From assembly GCA_028293745.1 (NCBI GenBank), contig JAQGOF010000048.1, positions 1 to 50,424 on the forward strand: a stretch of 50,424 nucleotides of DNA, in the 5' to 3' direction. Source of the stretch: Gammaproteobacteria bacterium. Lineage in GTDB: Bacteria > Pseudomonadota > Gammaproteobacteria > Steroidobacterales > Steroidobacteraceae. The position numbers and the translations under genes were made by a program. The notes under the pieces were generated by a model. It made no database searches. It was not told where the DNA came from and saw only the letters and a list, made by a program, of their open reading frames with translations. Positions 34,975-43,154 of the stretch are shown piece after piece. Each line of letters begins with the position of its first letter. The first letter of the stretch is position 1.

Positions 34975-36117
34975 TCACAGGCTGCGCGAGATCAGTTCCT
35001 TCATGATCTCGTTGGTTCCTCCATAGATCCTCTGGACCCGCGAGTCGGCGAACATACGGCAGACGAGGTATTCGTTCATGTAACCGTAGCCGCCATGCAA
35101 CTGAACACACTCGTCCAGCACTTTCTGTTGGGTGTCGGTGATCCACCATTTGGCCATGGCCGCGGTTTCGCTGTCGAGAGTGCCTTTGAGGCGCTTGTCG
35201 ATGCAGTCATCGATGAATACGCGCGCGATCCGCACGAGTGAGGCGAGCTCTGCCAGTTTGAACCTGGTGTTCTGGAATTCGGCGACGGGTTGGCCGAAGG
35301 CCTGGCGGCCCTTGGTGTAGGCGATGGTGGCCTCGAGGCCACCTTCCATGGCGGCAACTCCGGCGAGCGCCACTATCAGCCGCTCGTAGGGGAGGTCGGC
35401 CATGAGTTGGTGCATACCGCTGCCTTCCTGACCGCCTAACAGGCAATCGACGGGTACGCGCACGTCGTCGAAAAAAAGTTCGGCCGTGTCCTGGGCGTGC
35501 ATACCCATTTTGTCCAACACGCGCCCGACGCGGTAACCCGCCAGGCCTTCGGTCTCGACCATGATGAGGGACATGCCGCCTCTGCGGGCTTCGGGATCGG
35601 TCTTTACGAGGAGCATCAACAGTGTGGCCATACTGCCGTTGGTGATGAAGATCTTGGAGCCGTTGATTCGATAGACATCGCCTTCACGGATTGCACGGGT
35701 ACGTACGCCCTTTAAGTCGGATCCGGCGGCGGGCTCGGTCATGGCGATGGCGCCAATGAGATCGCCGGCTGCGAGTCGGGGCAGCCAGCGTAGCTTCTGT
35801 GCCTCGGTGCCATGGTTCAACACGTAGTGGGCGCAGATGCTGTGCACGCCTTGCCCGAAGCCGCTGATACCGCGGCGACTCAACTCTTCGTACACCACGG
35901 CTTCGTGTCTGAAGTCACCGCCTGCGCCGCCGTATTGCTCGGGGATATCGAGGCAGAGCAGGCCGGTCTCGCCCAGCCGTTTCCAGGTTTCGCGGTCGAC
36001 GTGATGCTGTGCCCGCCAACGGGCATCGTGGGGTAGCATTTCGGTTTCGACGAATCGGGCGACCGTATCGCGAAATGCTGCCAGTTCGTCGTCCATCCAG
36101 GTTGAGAGGTATGGCAT
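34975..36117 (-). CDS. Acyl-CoA dehydrogenase (IVD/LCAD-type)
   Basis: The 380-residue flavoenzyme has the acyl-CoA dehydrogenase fold: MTEPAAGSDLKG at about 126-137 (FAD and substrate binding), INGSKIFITNG, MGMHAQDTAELFFDDVRVP, and YTKGRQAFGQPVAEFQ. The catalytic base position of short/medium-chain enzymes (Glu before GT in the late Y-x-G-T segment) is Gly here (RIYGGTNEI). Glu245 in LPYERL aligns with the base of isovaleryl- and long-chain enzymes, so the enzyme belongs to that branch and should be active. It oxidises an acyl-CoA at the alpha-beta bond. It is divergent from the desaturase operon; between them lie three 11-base direct repeats, so the two lipid genes may share a regulator. 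Confidence 0.95.
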   Translation of the reverse strand: MPYLSTWMDDELAAFRDTVARFVETEMLPHDARWRAQHHVDRETWKRLGETGLLCLDIPEQYGGAGGDFRHEAVVYEELSRRGISGFGQGVHSICAHYVLNHGTEAQKLRWLPRLAAGDLIGAIAMTEPAAGSDLKGVRTRAIREGDVYRINGSKIFITNGSMATLLMLLVKTDPEARRGGMSLIMVETEGLAGYRVGRVLDKMGMHAQDTAELFFDDVRVPVDCLLGGQEGSGMHQLMADLPYERLIVALAGVAAMEGGLEATIAYTKGRQAFGQPVAEFQNTRFKLAELASLVRIARVFIDDCIDKRLKGTLDSETAAMAKWWITDTQQKVLDECVQLHGGYGYMNEYLVCRMFADSRVQRIYGGTNEIMKELISRSL

Positions 36118-36192
36118 GGGCTGTCTGTCTCGCTCGGAAAGTGGGACGAGCTTACACGACCAGCTGGCGCAGACGGCCCGGCGGCCGTGCGG

Positions 36193-36225
36193 GGTGATAT
36201 TCCGGTGACACGGCGGTGATATTAA
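36193..36225. repeat. Three 11-bp iterons between acyl-CoA dehydrogenase and desaturase genes
   Basis: GGTGA occurs at 36193, 36204 and 36215, exactly eleven bases apart. The units read GGTGATATTCC, GGTGACACGGC and GGTGATATTAA, and the first and third share nine bases. The eleven-base period places all sites on the same face of the helix, as in cooperative binding by a regulator. They lie about 75 bases from the dehydrogenase start and about 80 from the desaturase start. Confidence 0.55.
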
Positions 36226-36306
36226 CTCTTTGATTTGCCTGGCATCTGCTTATGAGATCCGGGTATTGGTCACGGACTTTCGGCGCACCCGAGAATCCGG
36301 GCCGTC

Positions 36307-37245
36307 ATGCATATCGAAGCAACGCAGCCTGGTTCCGCGCTCTGCGCGCCCCCCAACATCGAACGCTCCCTGGAGTTGCCCACGTTGGGCGTCGCGGTGG
36401 CGGTTCATGGGGGTTTTCTGGTGTTGACTCTGTTCTTCCAGGAACTGCCGATTCTGCTGTCGGCGCCATTGGGTAGCCTGCTGCTCGCCTGGTACGGGTC
36501 GCTTCAGCACGAAACCATTCACGGGCATCCCACCTCTTCCCGCCGATTCAATGCGATGCTGGGCGCGTTGCCGCTGTCGCTGTGGATCCCATACGCCGTG
36601 TACAGGGAGACACATCTGCGGCACCATCGCCACGGCGGGCGTTATCTGACCAAAGTGGAGCACGATCCCGAGTCCTTCTATTTGCCGGCTGGAACGATGT
36701 CGAGAGCGGGAGGCGTGCGACGGTGGATCTACGCTGCCAACTGCACTCTCGCGGGACGCATGATTCTCGGTCCAGCCATTGCGATGATGAGATTCTGGGC
36801 GCGCGAACTCAGGAAGATACTGAATGGCGACCGGCGCCGGGTCCGCATATGGTTGCGGCATGCACTGGGTGTTGGCCTGGTTGTGACTTGGGTGGTTGGT
36901 GTGTGTCACATACCGCTATTCGTCTACCTCGCGTTGCTGGTCTATCCGGGCGTGGCTCTCAGTCACCTGCGGTCGTTTGCCGAGCACCATGGCAGTGCTG
37001 ATTCGCGGCTGCGGACGCGGGTGGTGGAGGCGCATCCGCTATGGGCCGTGATTTTCCTGAACAACAACCTGCACATTGCGCATCACTCCAATCCGAAAGT
37101 ACCCTGGTATCAGCTACCGCGCGCCTGGCGCGAGATGCGCCGTGAGGCGCAGACTCAAGGGGTGATATTCGAGGGTGGGTATTGGGAAGTGACGCGTAAG
37201 TATCTTTTTCGACGGTTCATCAACCTGGACGGCGATGGGAGCTGA
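36307..37245 (+). CDS. Membrane fatty-acid desaturase-type enzyme
   Basis: This 312-residue integral membrane protein has three His boxes of the desaturase/hydroxylase superfamily: HETIHGH at about 74-80, HLRHHRH at about 102-108, and HIAHH at about 259-263, plus the HH in the AEHH segment near 228. These bind the di-iron centre. About four to five membrane helices surround them. Such enzymes introduce double bonds or hydroxyl groups into acyl chains or related lipids; the exact substrate is unknown. It is the first gene of a set with the PhnD-like gene (overlap of eleven bases) and an alpha/beta hydrolase. The start ATG at 36307 has no strong ribosome site. Confidence 0.9.
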   Translation: MHIEATQPGSALCAPPNIERSLELPTLGVAVAVHGGFLVLTLFFQELPILLSAPLGSLLLAWYGSLQHETIHGHPTSSRRFNAMLGALPLSLWIPYAVYRETHLRHHRHGGRYLTKVEHDPESFYLPAGTMSRAGGVRRWIYAANCTLAGRMILGPAIAMMRFWARELRKILNGDRRRVRIWLRHALGVGLVVTWVVGVCHIPLFVYLALLVYPGVALSHLRSFAEHHGSADSRLRTRVVEAHPLWAVIFLNNNLHIAHHSNPKVPWYQLPRAWREMRREAQTQGVIFEGGYWEVTRKYLFRRFINLDGDGS

Positions 37246-38047
37246 GCGGATTGCCGCTCTGCCCATGTACGACTTCCCGCAGGTGCGGGATGCGCATGAT
37301 GCGTTTTGGACTGCCTTGGCCGGTCGGCTGACTGCGGCGGGCTTGCGCGATGTGCCACGAGAGCTCAGTCGCGATCTGGGCCATTTCGATGTGTGGCGTC
37401 ACCCGGAGCTGCTGTTCGCGCAGGGTTGCGAATATCCGCTGGCAAAGTCGTTTGCGGACCGGGTGAGGCTGGTCGCGACGCCGCGGTATTCGGCTCCGGG
37501 ATGCGAGGGTGGCAATTACCGGAGCGCGATTATTGTCCGCCGGGAGGAAACGGGCTCGCTCACGGACTTTCGCGGCCGGCGTTGCGTGGTCAACGAGATG
37601 GATTCCAACAGTGGGATGAATCTGCTACGCGCTGCTGTTGCACCGCTTGCCGGTGGTGCGCGTTATTTCGCGTCGGTTGCGGTGAGTGGGTCACATCGCC
37701 GTAGCGCGGAGATGGTGGCTTGTGGGGAGGCGGATGTTGCGGCTGTGGACTGTGTGAGCTTTGCGCACTTGGGGCTGCTGTGTCCTGGGGTGGTTGCGAA
37801 CTTGCGGGTGTTAAGTTGGACTCCGGCGAGTCCTTGCCTGCCGTTTATCACTGCACGTTCTGCCGATGATCCGACTGTTCAGGTACTTCGCTCTGCGCTT
37901 GCTGGGGTGTTTGAGGACGCTACGTTGGCGCCCGTGCGCGAGCGGCTGTTCCTGAGCGGCGTTGATTTGCAGCCCGTGGAGGGGTTTGGCGAGGTGCTTC
38001 GGTTGGAGCGCGGGGCGGTGGAGCTGAGGTACCCGACCATCTGTTAA
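37235..38047 (+). CDS. PhnD-like binding-protein fold without signal peptide
   Basis: The 270-residue protein resembles the PF12974 phosphonate-binding group: MYDFPQVRDAHDAFWTALAG at the start, LLFAQGCEYPLA, VATPRYSAPGCEGGNYRSAI, VVNEMDSNSGMN (loop binding the ligand), GEADVAAVDCVSFAHL as the hinge segment, and a late VQVLRSALAGVF helix. Unlike transport-linked members it has no signal peptide, so it may be a cytoplasmic ligand sensor or moonlighting protein. No permease or ATPase is nearby. The start overlaps the desaturase stop by eleven bases, which indicates coupled translation. The next gene starts eleven bases after its stop. Confidence 0.7.
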   Translation: MGAERIAALPMYDFPQVRDAHDAFWTALAGRLTAAGLRDVPRELSRDLGHFDVWRHPELLFAQGCEYPLAKSFADRVRLVATPRYSAPGCEGGNYRSAIIVRREETGSLTDFRGRRCVVNEMDSNSGMNLLRAAVAPLAGGARYFASVAVSGSHRRSAEMVACGEADVAAVDCVSFAHLGLLCPGVVANLRVLSWTPASPCLPFITARSADDPTVQVLRSALAGVFEDATLAPVRERLFLSGVDLQPVEGFGEVLRLERGAVELRYPTIC

Positions 38048-38057
38048 ACTATTGGCG

Positions 38058-38837
38058 ATGGCAACGAATTCGACGGATATTCCTGTCCAGTATTTCCAAG
38101 GCCGTGATGGCGCGGAGCTTGCGTATCGCGAGATGGGCGAGGGAAGACCCTTGGTGCTCATCCACGGCTTCTTCTCGACGGCTTTCGTCAACTGGGTGCG
38201 TTATGGTCATGCCGCTAAGATTGCGGCGCGCGGGTATCGCGTGGTGATGCCAGACCTGCGCGGTCATGGCGATAGCGCCAAGCCACACGACGCTTCTGCG
38301 TACCCGCCGGACGTGCTTGCTGACGACGGGTTTGCTCTGATCGAGCACCTCGGACTTACCGACTACGACCTCGGCGGCTATTCACTCGGAGGGAGGACGA
38401 CGATCAGGATGCTGGCGCGAGGGGCCAGACCGGGGCGCGCAATTGTAGCCGGTGCGGGTTGGGAAGGAATCGTGAATACCGGCGGTCGCGGCGCGCATTT
38501 CCGACATATCCTCACCAACCTCGGAACGTTCGAGCGCGGTTCTGCAGAGTGGATGGCGGAAGCCTTCCTGAAGACTGTTGGCGGCGATCCGGTCGCGCTG
38601 CTCCACGTCCTGGACACGTTTGTCGATACGCCTCGTGAGGATCTTGAACGGATCGAGACATCTGCGCTGGTGTTGATGGGCGGTGATGACCACGACACCG
38701 GTTCGGGCGAGGATCTTGCGGCTGCCCTGCCTCATGGTCAGTATGCGGTCATTCCCGGCAATCACATGAGTGCGGTCACGAAGCCGGAACTGGGCAGGGC
38801 GATTGCTGACTTTCTCGGCGACGCGGCGGCATTTTAG
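38058..38837 (+). CDS. Alpha/beta hydrolase
   Basis: This 259-residue alpha/beta hydrolase has the oxyanion HG motif (LIHGFF), GHGDSAKP, the nucleophile elbow GYSLGG with Ser at about residue 115, an Asp in MGGDDHD, and the catalytic His in GNHMSAV. All three triad members are therefore present. The substrate is unknown; it could be an ester of a fatty acid or an aromatic ester. The ATG at 38058 is preferred over a TTG two codons earlier. It ends the desaturase operon. Confidence 0.93.
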   Translation: MATNSTDIPVQYFQGRDGAELAYREMGEGRPLVLIHGFFSTAFVNWVRYGHAAKIAARGYRVVMPDLRGHGDSAKPHDASAYPPDVLADDGFALIEHLGLTDYDLGGYSLGGRTTIRMLARGARPGRAIVAGAGWEGIVNTGGRGAHFRHILTNLGTFERGSAEWMAEAFLKTVGGDPVALLHVLDTFVDTPREDLERIETSALVLMGGDDHDTGSGEDLAAALPHGQYAVIPGNHMSAVTKPELGRAIADFLGDAAAF

Positions 38838-38921
38838 CCCGGCTTCGCTTGCGTTGACGCTGGATTGCGTCCGCAGAAACCACCACAGTTTCCAGACACG
38901 ATCTTTACAGGTACCTCCAGC

Positions 38922-39191
38922 ATGATACGGCTGTTACGACTTTGGCGCCTGGGCGCCCGCGACTTGAGGCTATTGTGGTTTGCGCTCTGGCATCCACACC
39001 GTCCCGTGTGGCTGTTGCCCGCCGCCCTGGTTCTGGGGTTCTACGCGCTGGAGCCATTCAATTTCGTGATGCCCGTCGTCGGCATGGTGGATGACTTCAT
39101 CGTCCTGCCGTTGTTGCTGCACGTCCTCGTGAGTTTCTTGCCGCTCGATATCCGCACCGGCTTCGGCCTCAAGCGAATCTCAGCGCGCTGA
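38922..39191 (+). CDS. YkvA/DUF1232-like small membrane protein
   Basis: The 89-residue protein carries the DUF1232 (YkvA-type) pattern: a helix ending in FVMPVVGMVDDFIVLPLLLHVLVSFLP, in which the PVVGMVDD-then-hydrophobic motif is typical, although the leading LSPxDLIPD part is reduced to LEPFNF. Two membrane helices are likely. Function is unknown. The ATG at 38922 is chosen because upstream in-frame codons are unlikely to be coding. Its last codons overlap the convergent flavoprotein gene by twelve bases. Confidence 0.72.
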   Translation: MIRLLRLWRLGARDLRLLWFALWHPHRPVWLLPAALVLGFYALEPFNFVMPVVGMVDDFIVLPLLLHVLVSFLPLDIRTGFGLKRISAR

Positions 39192-40169
39192 CTGGCCGGG
39201 TGACCGAGCGGTTTCCGCCCAGGTGCCGGTGCGCGCCAGCTCGCGTGCGTACGCAGGTGCCGCGTCACTGCGGAAGGGGAGCACACGGTTGGATCGAATC
39301 GTCTCGTCGATTTCAAACCGTAACAGACGTTGAGCACCCTCGAACGCGCGTACCTCCGCTCCATCCCAGATCACGTTTGTCCGGGTGCGAAGCATCAGGA
39401 CGTCGCCAGTTGAAAAATCCAGAAACAGCAGGCCGGCGCGCGGATTGACCTGCAGGTTGCCTATCGTGTTGAAGAAGAAGTTGCCGATGAAGTCGGGTAC
39501 TGTCAGCGTTCGGTCGTCGTCGATGCGAACGAAACCGGGGCGACCGCCCCGATGCGAGACATCGGCGCCGTAGCTCTCACCGTCTTCCTTACGGAGATTC
39601 GCCGACGCAATAAAAAACGTGTCCGCGTTTGCAATCAACGCCTGGTCTTGGACCGAGAGGCGCTGATTGTTCGAGCCTTGCGGCGTATCGGAATCCGTCG
39701 CCGGTTCGACGAAGCGAAAGTCGCGGCTCTGGATGTATTGCGGGCAATTGCCAAAGCTTTGCACCACGCCGACGGTCCATCCCCCGGCATCGATTGTAGT
39801 GACAGTGCCGTTCAAACGATTTCTCCGCCGTGTGGGAAGCTCAATTCCCAGTAACGCGACGGGCGCGCCCTTGCGCAGATTGCGGGCGAGCGGATCGCCC
39901 GCGTGCGGTAGCACACCTACGCGCAGGTGCTGCGGATCCGGCGATGTGGCGAATCCAGGCGTGCCAGCGATGACCGATGCCCAGGGCTGGCCCGAAGCAT
40001 CGACACTTCCAACGAGGAGGAACGGTAGCTGTTGGAAGAATTCTCGATGCCGCGGAATCAGATAGTCGCGCACGCTGCGACGTGCTGGGGCCTCCAGCAT
40101 CTTCCTGCGCCCGAATCGCTCCTGAAGAGCGAGCTCAGCCGGATGAAATGGAGAGGCAGACTGTTGCAC
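39180..40169 (-). CDS. Pyridoxamine 5'-phosphate oxidase-like flavoprotein
   Basis: The 329-residue protein has the split-barrel flavin-binding fold: RDYLIPRHREFFQQLPFLLVGSVDASGQPWASVIAG near the N-terminus, a middle barrel with DTFFIASANL, SHRGGRPGFVRID, and GNFFFNTIGNLQVNPRAGLLFLDF with the FMN-binding pattern, and a Trp/Asp-rich NVIWDGAEV strand. Two barrel copies seem to be present, as in larger members. These enzymes bind FMN or F420 and reduce or oxidise small substrates; the role is unknown. The start is GTG at 40169. It lies downstream of and on the same strand as the D-threonine aldolase-like gene, 48 bases away. Confidence 0.82.
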   Translation of the reverse strand: MQQSASPFHPAELALQERFGRRKMLEAPARRSVRDYLIPRHREFFQQLPFLLVGSVDASGQPWASVIAGTPGFATSPDPQHLRVGVLPHAGDPLARNLRKGAPVALLGIELPTRRRNRLNGTVTTIDAGGWTVGVVQSFGNCPQYIQSRDFRFVEPATDSDTPQGSNNQRLSVQDQALIANADTFFIASANLRKEDGESYGADVSHRGGRPGFVRIDDDRTLTVPDFIGNFFFNTIGNLQVNPRAGLLFLDFSTGDVLMLRTRTNVIWDGAEVRAFEGAQRLLRFEIDETIRSNRVLPFRSDAAPAYARELARTGTWAETARSPGQSAR

Positions 40170-40217
40170 GTAATTGGCTCCTCAATACCCAACCGTGAAG
40201 CGCGCGCGCACATCCCG

Positions 40218-41510
40218 TCAGAAGAAAGTCCGCACGATCGACACGACATCGTACCGGTCATCGACCCTGTAGAGGTATTCCCAGCGATCGAACGTCGTGC
40301 ACGGATGGGATATGCCAACCGCGATCCGATCCTTCACGGCCAGATCCAGGCCCGCGAACTTCAGGTAACCGTGATGGTCGTTGAGCCTGACGATCTCGGC
40401 TTTGCCGCGAAGGTCGATAAGGGCTGCGGGGTCCCCCTGCCGATGTCGCTTGAGCGGCACCGGCAAGCCCATATCGAAGGAGACGTCGCGTTTGCCGAGG
40501 GCCACGATGGCGAGGCCCGGTTCCGGTAAGGATTGCACCGTAGTCCACAACTCGAGTGCGGGCTCGAAGCCGTGGTCGGCGAATATACTCCCGGTGCTGC
40601 GTTGTCGAAGGCGATCCAGCGCGGTGGCGTACGTGCCATGATCGTGAGTGATATAACACCCCGAACGCAGAATGACCTTCGTGGGCCGTGAGAGACGGAC
40701 CGAGCCGAGAGCCTTGACGACTTGATCGAAGTAAGCGGACCCACCGGCGGTGAGAACGACACTCTCGTCAAACAGGTGCTCCGCGTCGCAGCGAAGTGCG
40801 ATTTCGCTAACCTGTTTCATGAAGGCCTCGACATTGACCTCGGCCTCGGCCGGGGTTCCCGGAAAGATTCCCTCGAAGGCTTCGATGCCGGCGAGTCGCA
40901 GTGAGTCGCTCAGTCCAGCGACTTCCCTCGCTACGACGAGGGCCTCTTCAACCGTTCGTACACCGGTTCGACCACCTGCCGCACCCACTTCGAGCAACAG
41001 ATTCAACGCACGGCCGCGCGGCAATTTTGATAGGACATCATAGTATTGGCGCGCTCCCGCCACGGAATCGACGATGCCAAAAAACTCGAAACCGGGGTCC
41101 GCCGCAAGCTCGCGGGCTACGAACCGCACGGAATCCGCATCGAGTAGCTGATTCGCCATGATGATCCGGGGCACGCCGAATCGCCGATAGACTCGAAGGT
41201 GCGCGGCAGTAGCGCACGTCATGCCCCAGGCCCCGGCAGCGAGTTGCAAATCAAATAGCTGCGGGCACATCGTGGTCTTGCCATGCGGAGCGAGGCGAAC
41301 GCCTGCTGATTCTGTGTATTGCCGCATGAGCTCGATGTTTGCGTGCAGGGCGCTCTCGCGTATCACCGCCACGGGGGCGGGAAATTCATCGCGCAAAAGG
41401 TTGAGCCTGCGTTTTGGCGCATCTTCGATCGTGACGCCATCCAGGATATCCGGTATGCCCTTGGAGGCAGAAGACAGTGTATGCCGGGACAGCGCAGTAA
41501 GATCCAACAC
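40218..41510 (-). CDS. D-threonine aldolase/D-serine dehydratase-like PLP enzyme
   Basis: The 430-residue protein is a fold-type III PLP enzyme of the alanine-racemase-like group: RLAPHGKTTM carries the PLP Lys, GGRTGV and ILRSGCYITHDHGTY mark the barrel, and ISHPCTTFDRW near the C-terminus provides the His and Cys of the metal site found in D-serine dehydratase and D-threonine aldolase. It should act on a D-hydroxyamino acid, by retro-aldol or dehydration; the two cannot be told apart by eye. The start is GTG at 41510, with GAAGGGG upstream. The gene is probably transcribed with the PNPOx-like gene below it. Confidence 0.88.
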   Translation of the reverse strand: MLDLTALSRHTLSSASKGIPDILDGVTIEDAPKRRLNLLRDEFPAPVAVIRESALHANIELMRQYTESAGVRLAPHGKTTMCPQLFDLQLAAGAWGMTCATAAHLRVYRRFGVPRIIMANQLLDADSVRFVARELAADPGFEFFGIVDSVAGARQYYDVLSKLPRGRALNLLLEVGAAGGRTGVRTVEEALVVAREVAGLSDSLRLAGIEAFEGIFPGTPAEAEVNVEAFMKQVSEIALRCDAEHLFDESVVLTAGGSAYFDQVVKALGSVRLSRPTKVILRSGCYITHDHGTYATALDRLRQRSTGSIFADHGFEPALELWTTVQSLPEPGLAIVALGKRDVSFDMGLPVPLKRHRQGDPAALIDLRGKAEIVRLNDHHGYLKFAGLDLAVKDRIAVGISHPCTTFDRWEYLYRVDDRYDVVSIVRTFF

Positions 41511-41589
41511 GAAATGGCCCCTTCAGTGACGCTGCAAGCGCGTGGGTGATCTTGAGGGAAGGAGGCATTGGTGACAACTGATTAGTGTG

Positions 41590-42096
41590 CTAAGAGACCA
41601 CGTCTCGTGTGCGAAGCATGAGCAGAAGATCAAGAGGATCAGGCTCTACCCCAAGTAGGGTCAAAATCGTGTGGGCCTGGGCCCGATGATGCGTCTGGTG
41701 ATTGAACAGGTGAGCGAGGATTTCTCCGATCGGCTGTTTCTGCGGAGTACCGTTCAGCGTTCGATAATCACATTGCCTCTCGAACTGCGCTTCCTCGAGC
41801 GTTTCCACAAAAGTCACAATCCTTTCGTCTTCCGTCTCGCGCGCAGTGTGCAAGGACTGCAGTTCGTCGCACACTATTGCGTTCAACTCGTTCGGATGGT
41901 CTCCCGATCCTGTCAGGCGTCGCATCCAGATTCGATCGGCGGTCAGCAGATGATTCAGCGTGCCGTGAAGACTTCCGAAATAGGCCCCCACATTCCTTCG
42001 GTATGCTTCCTGCGGCAGTGCGCCCGACATCCTGTAAAGCCTGGCATTGGCCCACTTGTTATAACTCGCGAACATTACGAAATGTGCTTTCAACAT
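41590..42096 (-). CDS. DinB-family protein
   Basis: This 168-residue protein has the DinB/YfiT four-helix bundle: FVMFASYNKWANARLYRM, then HLLTADRIWMRRLTG carrying the first metal His, and the late FNHQTHHRAQAHTIL with the other two His. The triad binds a metal ion, often nickel or zinc; many members act as thiol transferases using bacillithiol or mycothiol, or remain unassigned. It sits 36 bases after the LysR gene on the same strand, so the two may be co-transcribed. Confidence 0.93.
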   Translation of the reverse strand: MLKAHFVMFASYNKWANARLYRMSGALPQEAYRRNVGAYFGSLHGTLNHLLTADRIWMRRLTGSGDHPNELNAIVCDELQSLHTARETEDERIVTFVETLEEAQFERQCDYRTLNGTPQKQPIGEILAHLFNHQTHHRAQAHTILTLLGVEPDPLDLLLMLRTRDVVS

Positions 42097-42132
42097 GGAG
42101 TCTCCCCGCGAAATCCGCTTCCAGCGACTGTG

Positions 42133-43032
42133 TCACACCTGCACGCTTCGCAACGCCTCCAGGAACCTGACGACGGGCGGGGGCGTGCAGTTTCGCCGCC
42201 GGCGAAACACGAAGAAGCGCCGCTGCATGGCCATTTCGCGGACGGGCAACGCCTTTACGAACCCAGCAGCCTGCTCAGCCGCAAACAACGGCTCCGGTAG
42301 CCATCCCAGGCAACAGCTCTTGGCTACCATCGCCTTGATGACAGCCGGAGAGCGCGTCTCGACCGCAATGTGCGGCGGCTCGACACCCAGGCGGCTGGTC
42401 AATTCATTGAATTGCCGGCGCGGTACGGCCCCGGCCGGGGGCATTACCCAGGGCTCCGCAACGACATCGTGAATCGACAGCTCGCCGCGGCCCTGGAGCG
42501 GGTGATTGACGGCGGACAGCACCGAATACCGATCGGTAAACCCATGCTCTGCCACCTGCACGATATCTTCGCTTTCCGGGATGGGACCGCCGATGGCCAC
42601 ATCGATGACACTGTTGGTCAGAGCCGTCTCCAACACGTCCTCGACGGCTTCCGTGATCTGCACCTGCAGGTGCGGCCACGCTTGCAACAACTTGTCGAGC
42701 ACCGCGGGCAACAACATTATGGCGGCGCTCGCCACCGCTCCGATGCGGATGGTTCCCTGGCCCAGGCCGCGCAGGGCATTGATCTGCTCGACAGCCAGCG
42801 CATTCTCGGTATTCAGCAGGTTGGCGTGCGGGAAGAGTGCCCGGCCAAACAGGGTCAGTTCCATGCCGGTTGTGCGACGTTCGAACAATTGGACACCGAG
42901 CTGGGTTTCCAGCCGGCGGATCGTGCGGCTCAGGGCCGGCTGGGTCACGTGCAGCGACTCGGCCGCCAGCCCGAGACTGCCGCACTCGGTGATCGCGAGG
43001 AACGCCCTGAGCTGACGGGGATCCAAAGTCAT
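42133..43032 (-). CDS. LysR-family transcriptional regulator
   Basis: The 299-residue protein has the LysR helix-turn-helix at residues 3-62 (LRAFLAITECGSLGLAAESL, then QPALSRTIRRLETQLGVQLF) and a two-lobe periplasmic-binding-like effector domain with GTIRIGAV, the hinge MVAKSCCLGWLPEP and FLEALRSV at the end. LysR proteins are usually divergent from and activate a catabolic operon in response to a small aromatic or organic ligand. Here the divergent operon begins with benzoylformate decarboxylase, so the ligand could be a 2-oxo acid or a mandelate-like acid (inference). The 122-base gap holds two dyads that look like LysR sites, one covering this gene's own start. Confidence 0.95.
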   Translation of the reverse strand: MTLDPRQLRAFLAITECGSLGLAAESLHVTQPALSRTIRRLETQLGVQLFERRTTGMELTLFGRALFPHANLLNTENALAVEQINALRGLGQGTIRIGAVASAAIMLLPAVLDKLLQAWPHLQVQITEAVEDVLETALTNSVIDVAIGGPIPESEDIVQVAEHGFTDRYSVLSAVNHPLQGRGELSIHDVVAEPWVMPPAGAVPRRQFNELTSRLGVEPPHIAVETRSPAVIKAMVAKSCCLGWLPEPLFAAEQAAGFVKALPVREMAMQRRFFVFRRRRNCTPPPVVRFLEALRSVQV

Positions 43033-43049
43033 AGTCAGATGTTATGACT
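43033..43049. promoter_or_regulatory. LysR autoregulatory dyad candidate
   Basis: AGTCA-N7-TGACT is a perfect five-base inverted repeat placed next to the LysR start codon, with the wider TAGTCAG matching the second dyad further on. The place fits self-repression. Confidence 0.5.
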
Positions 43050-43066
43050 TTCCCGCGATTCGGCAA

Positions 43067-43091
43067 TAGTCAGCCGTGCCCCTCCTGACTA
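43067..43091. promoter_or_regulatory. LysR operator candidate: perfect 7-bp dyad
   Basis: TAGTCAG-N11-CTGACTA is a perfect seven-base inverted repeat with an eleven-base spacer, in the middle of the LysR-decarboxylase gap. Arm sequence equals that of the element at 43032-43038. The architecture (two dyads of the same half-site, one near each gene) is as expected of a LysR recognition and activation site. Confidence 0.7.
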
Positions 43092-43154
43092 GACAATAGC
43101 GCCAGGAAGTCCGGTCCTTAGCTTGATTTCCGGTTTGAGGGGGCGAATCGCGTC

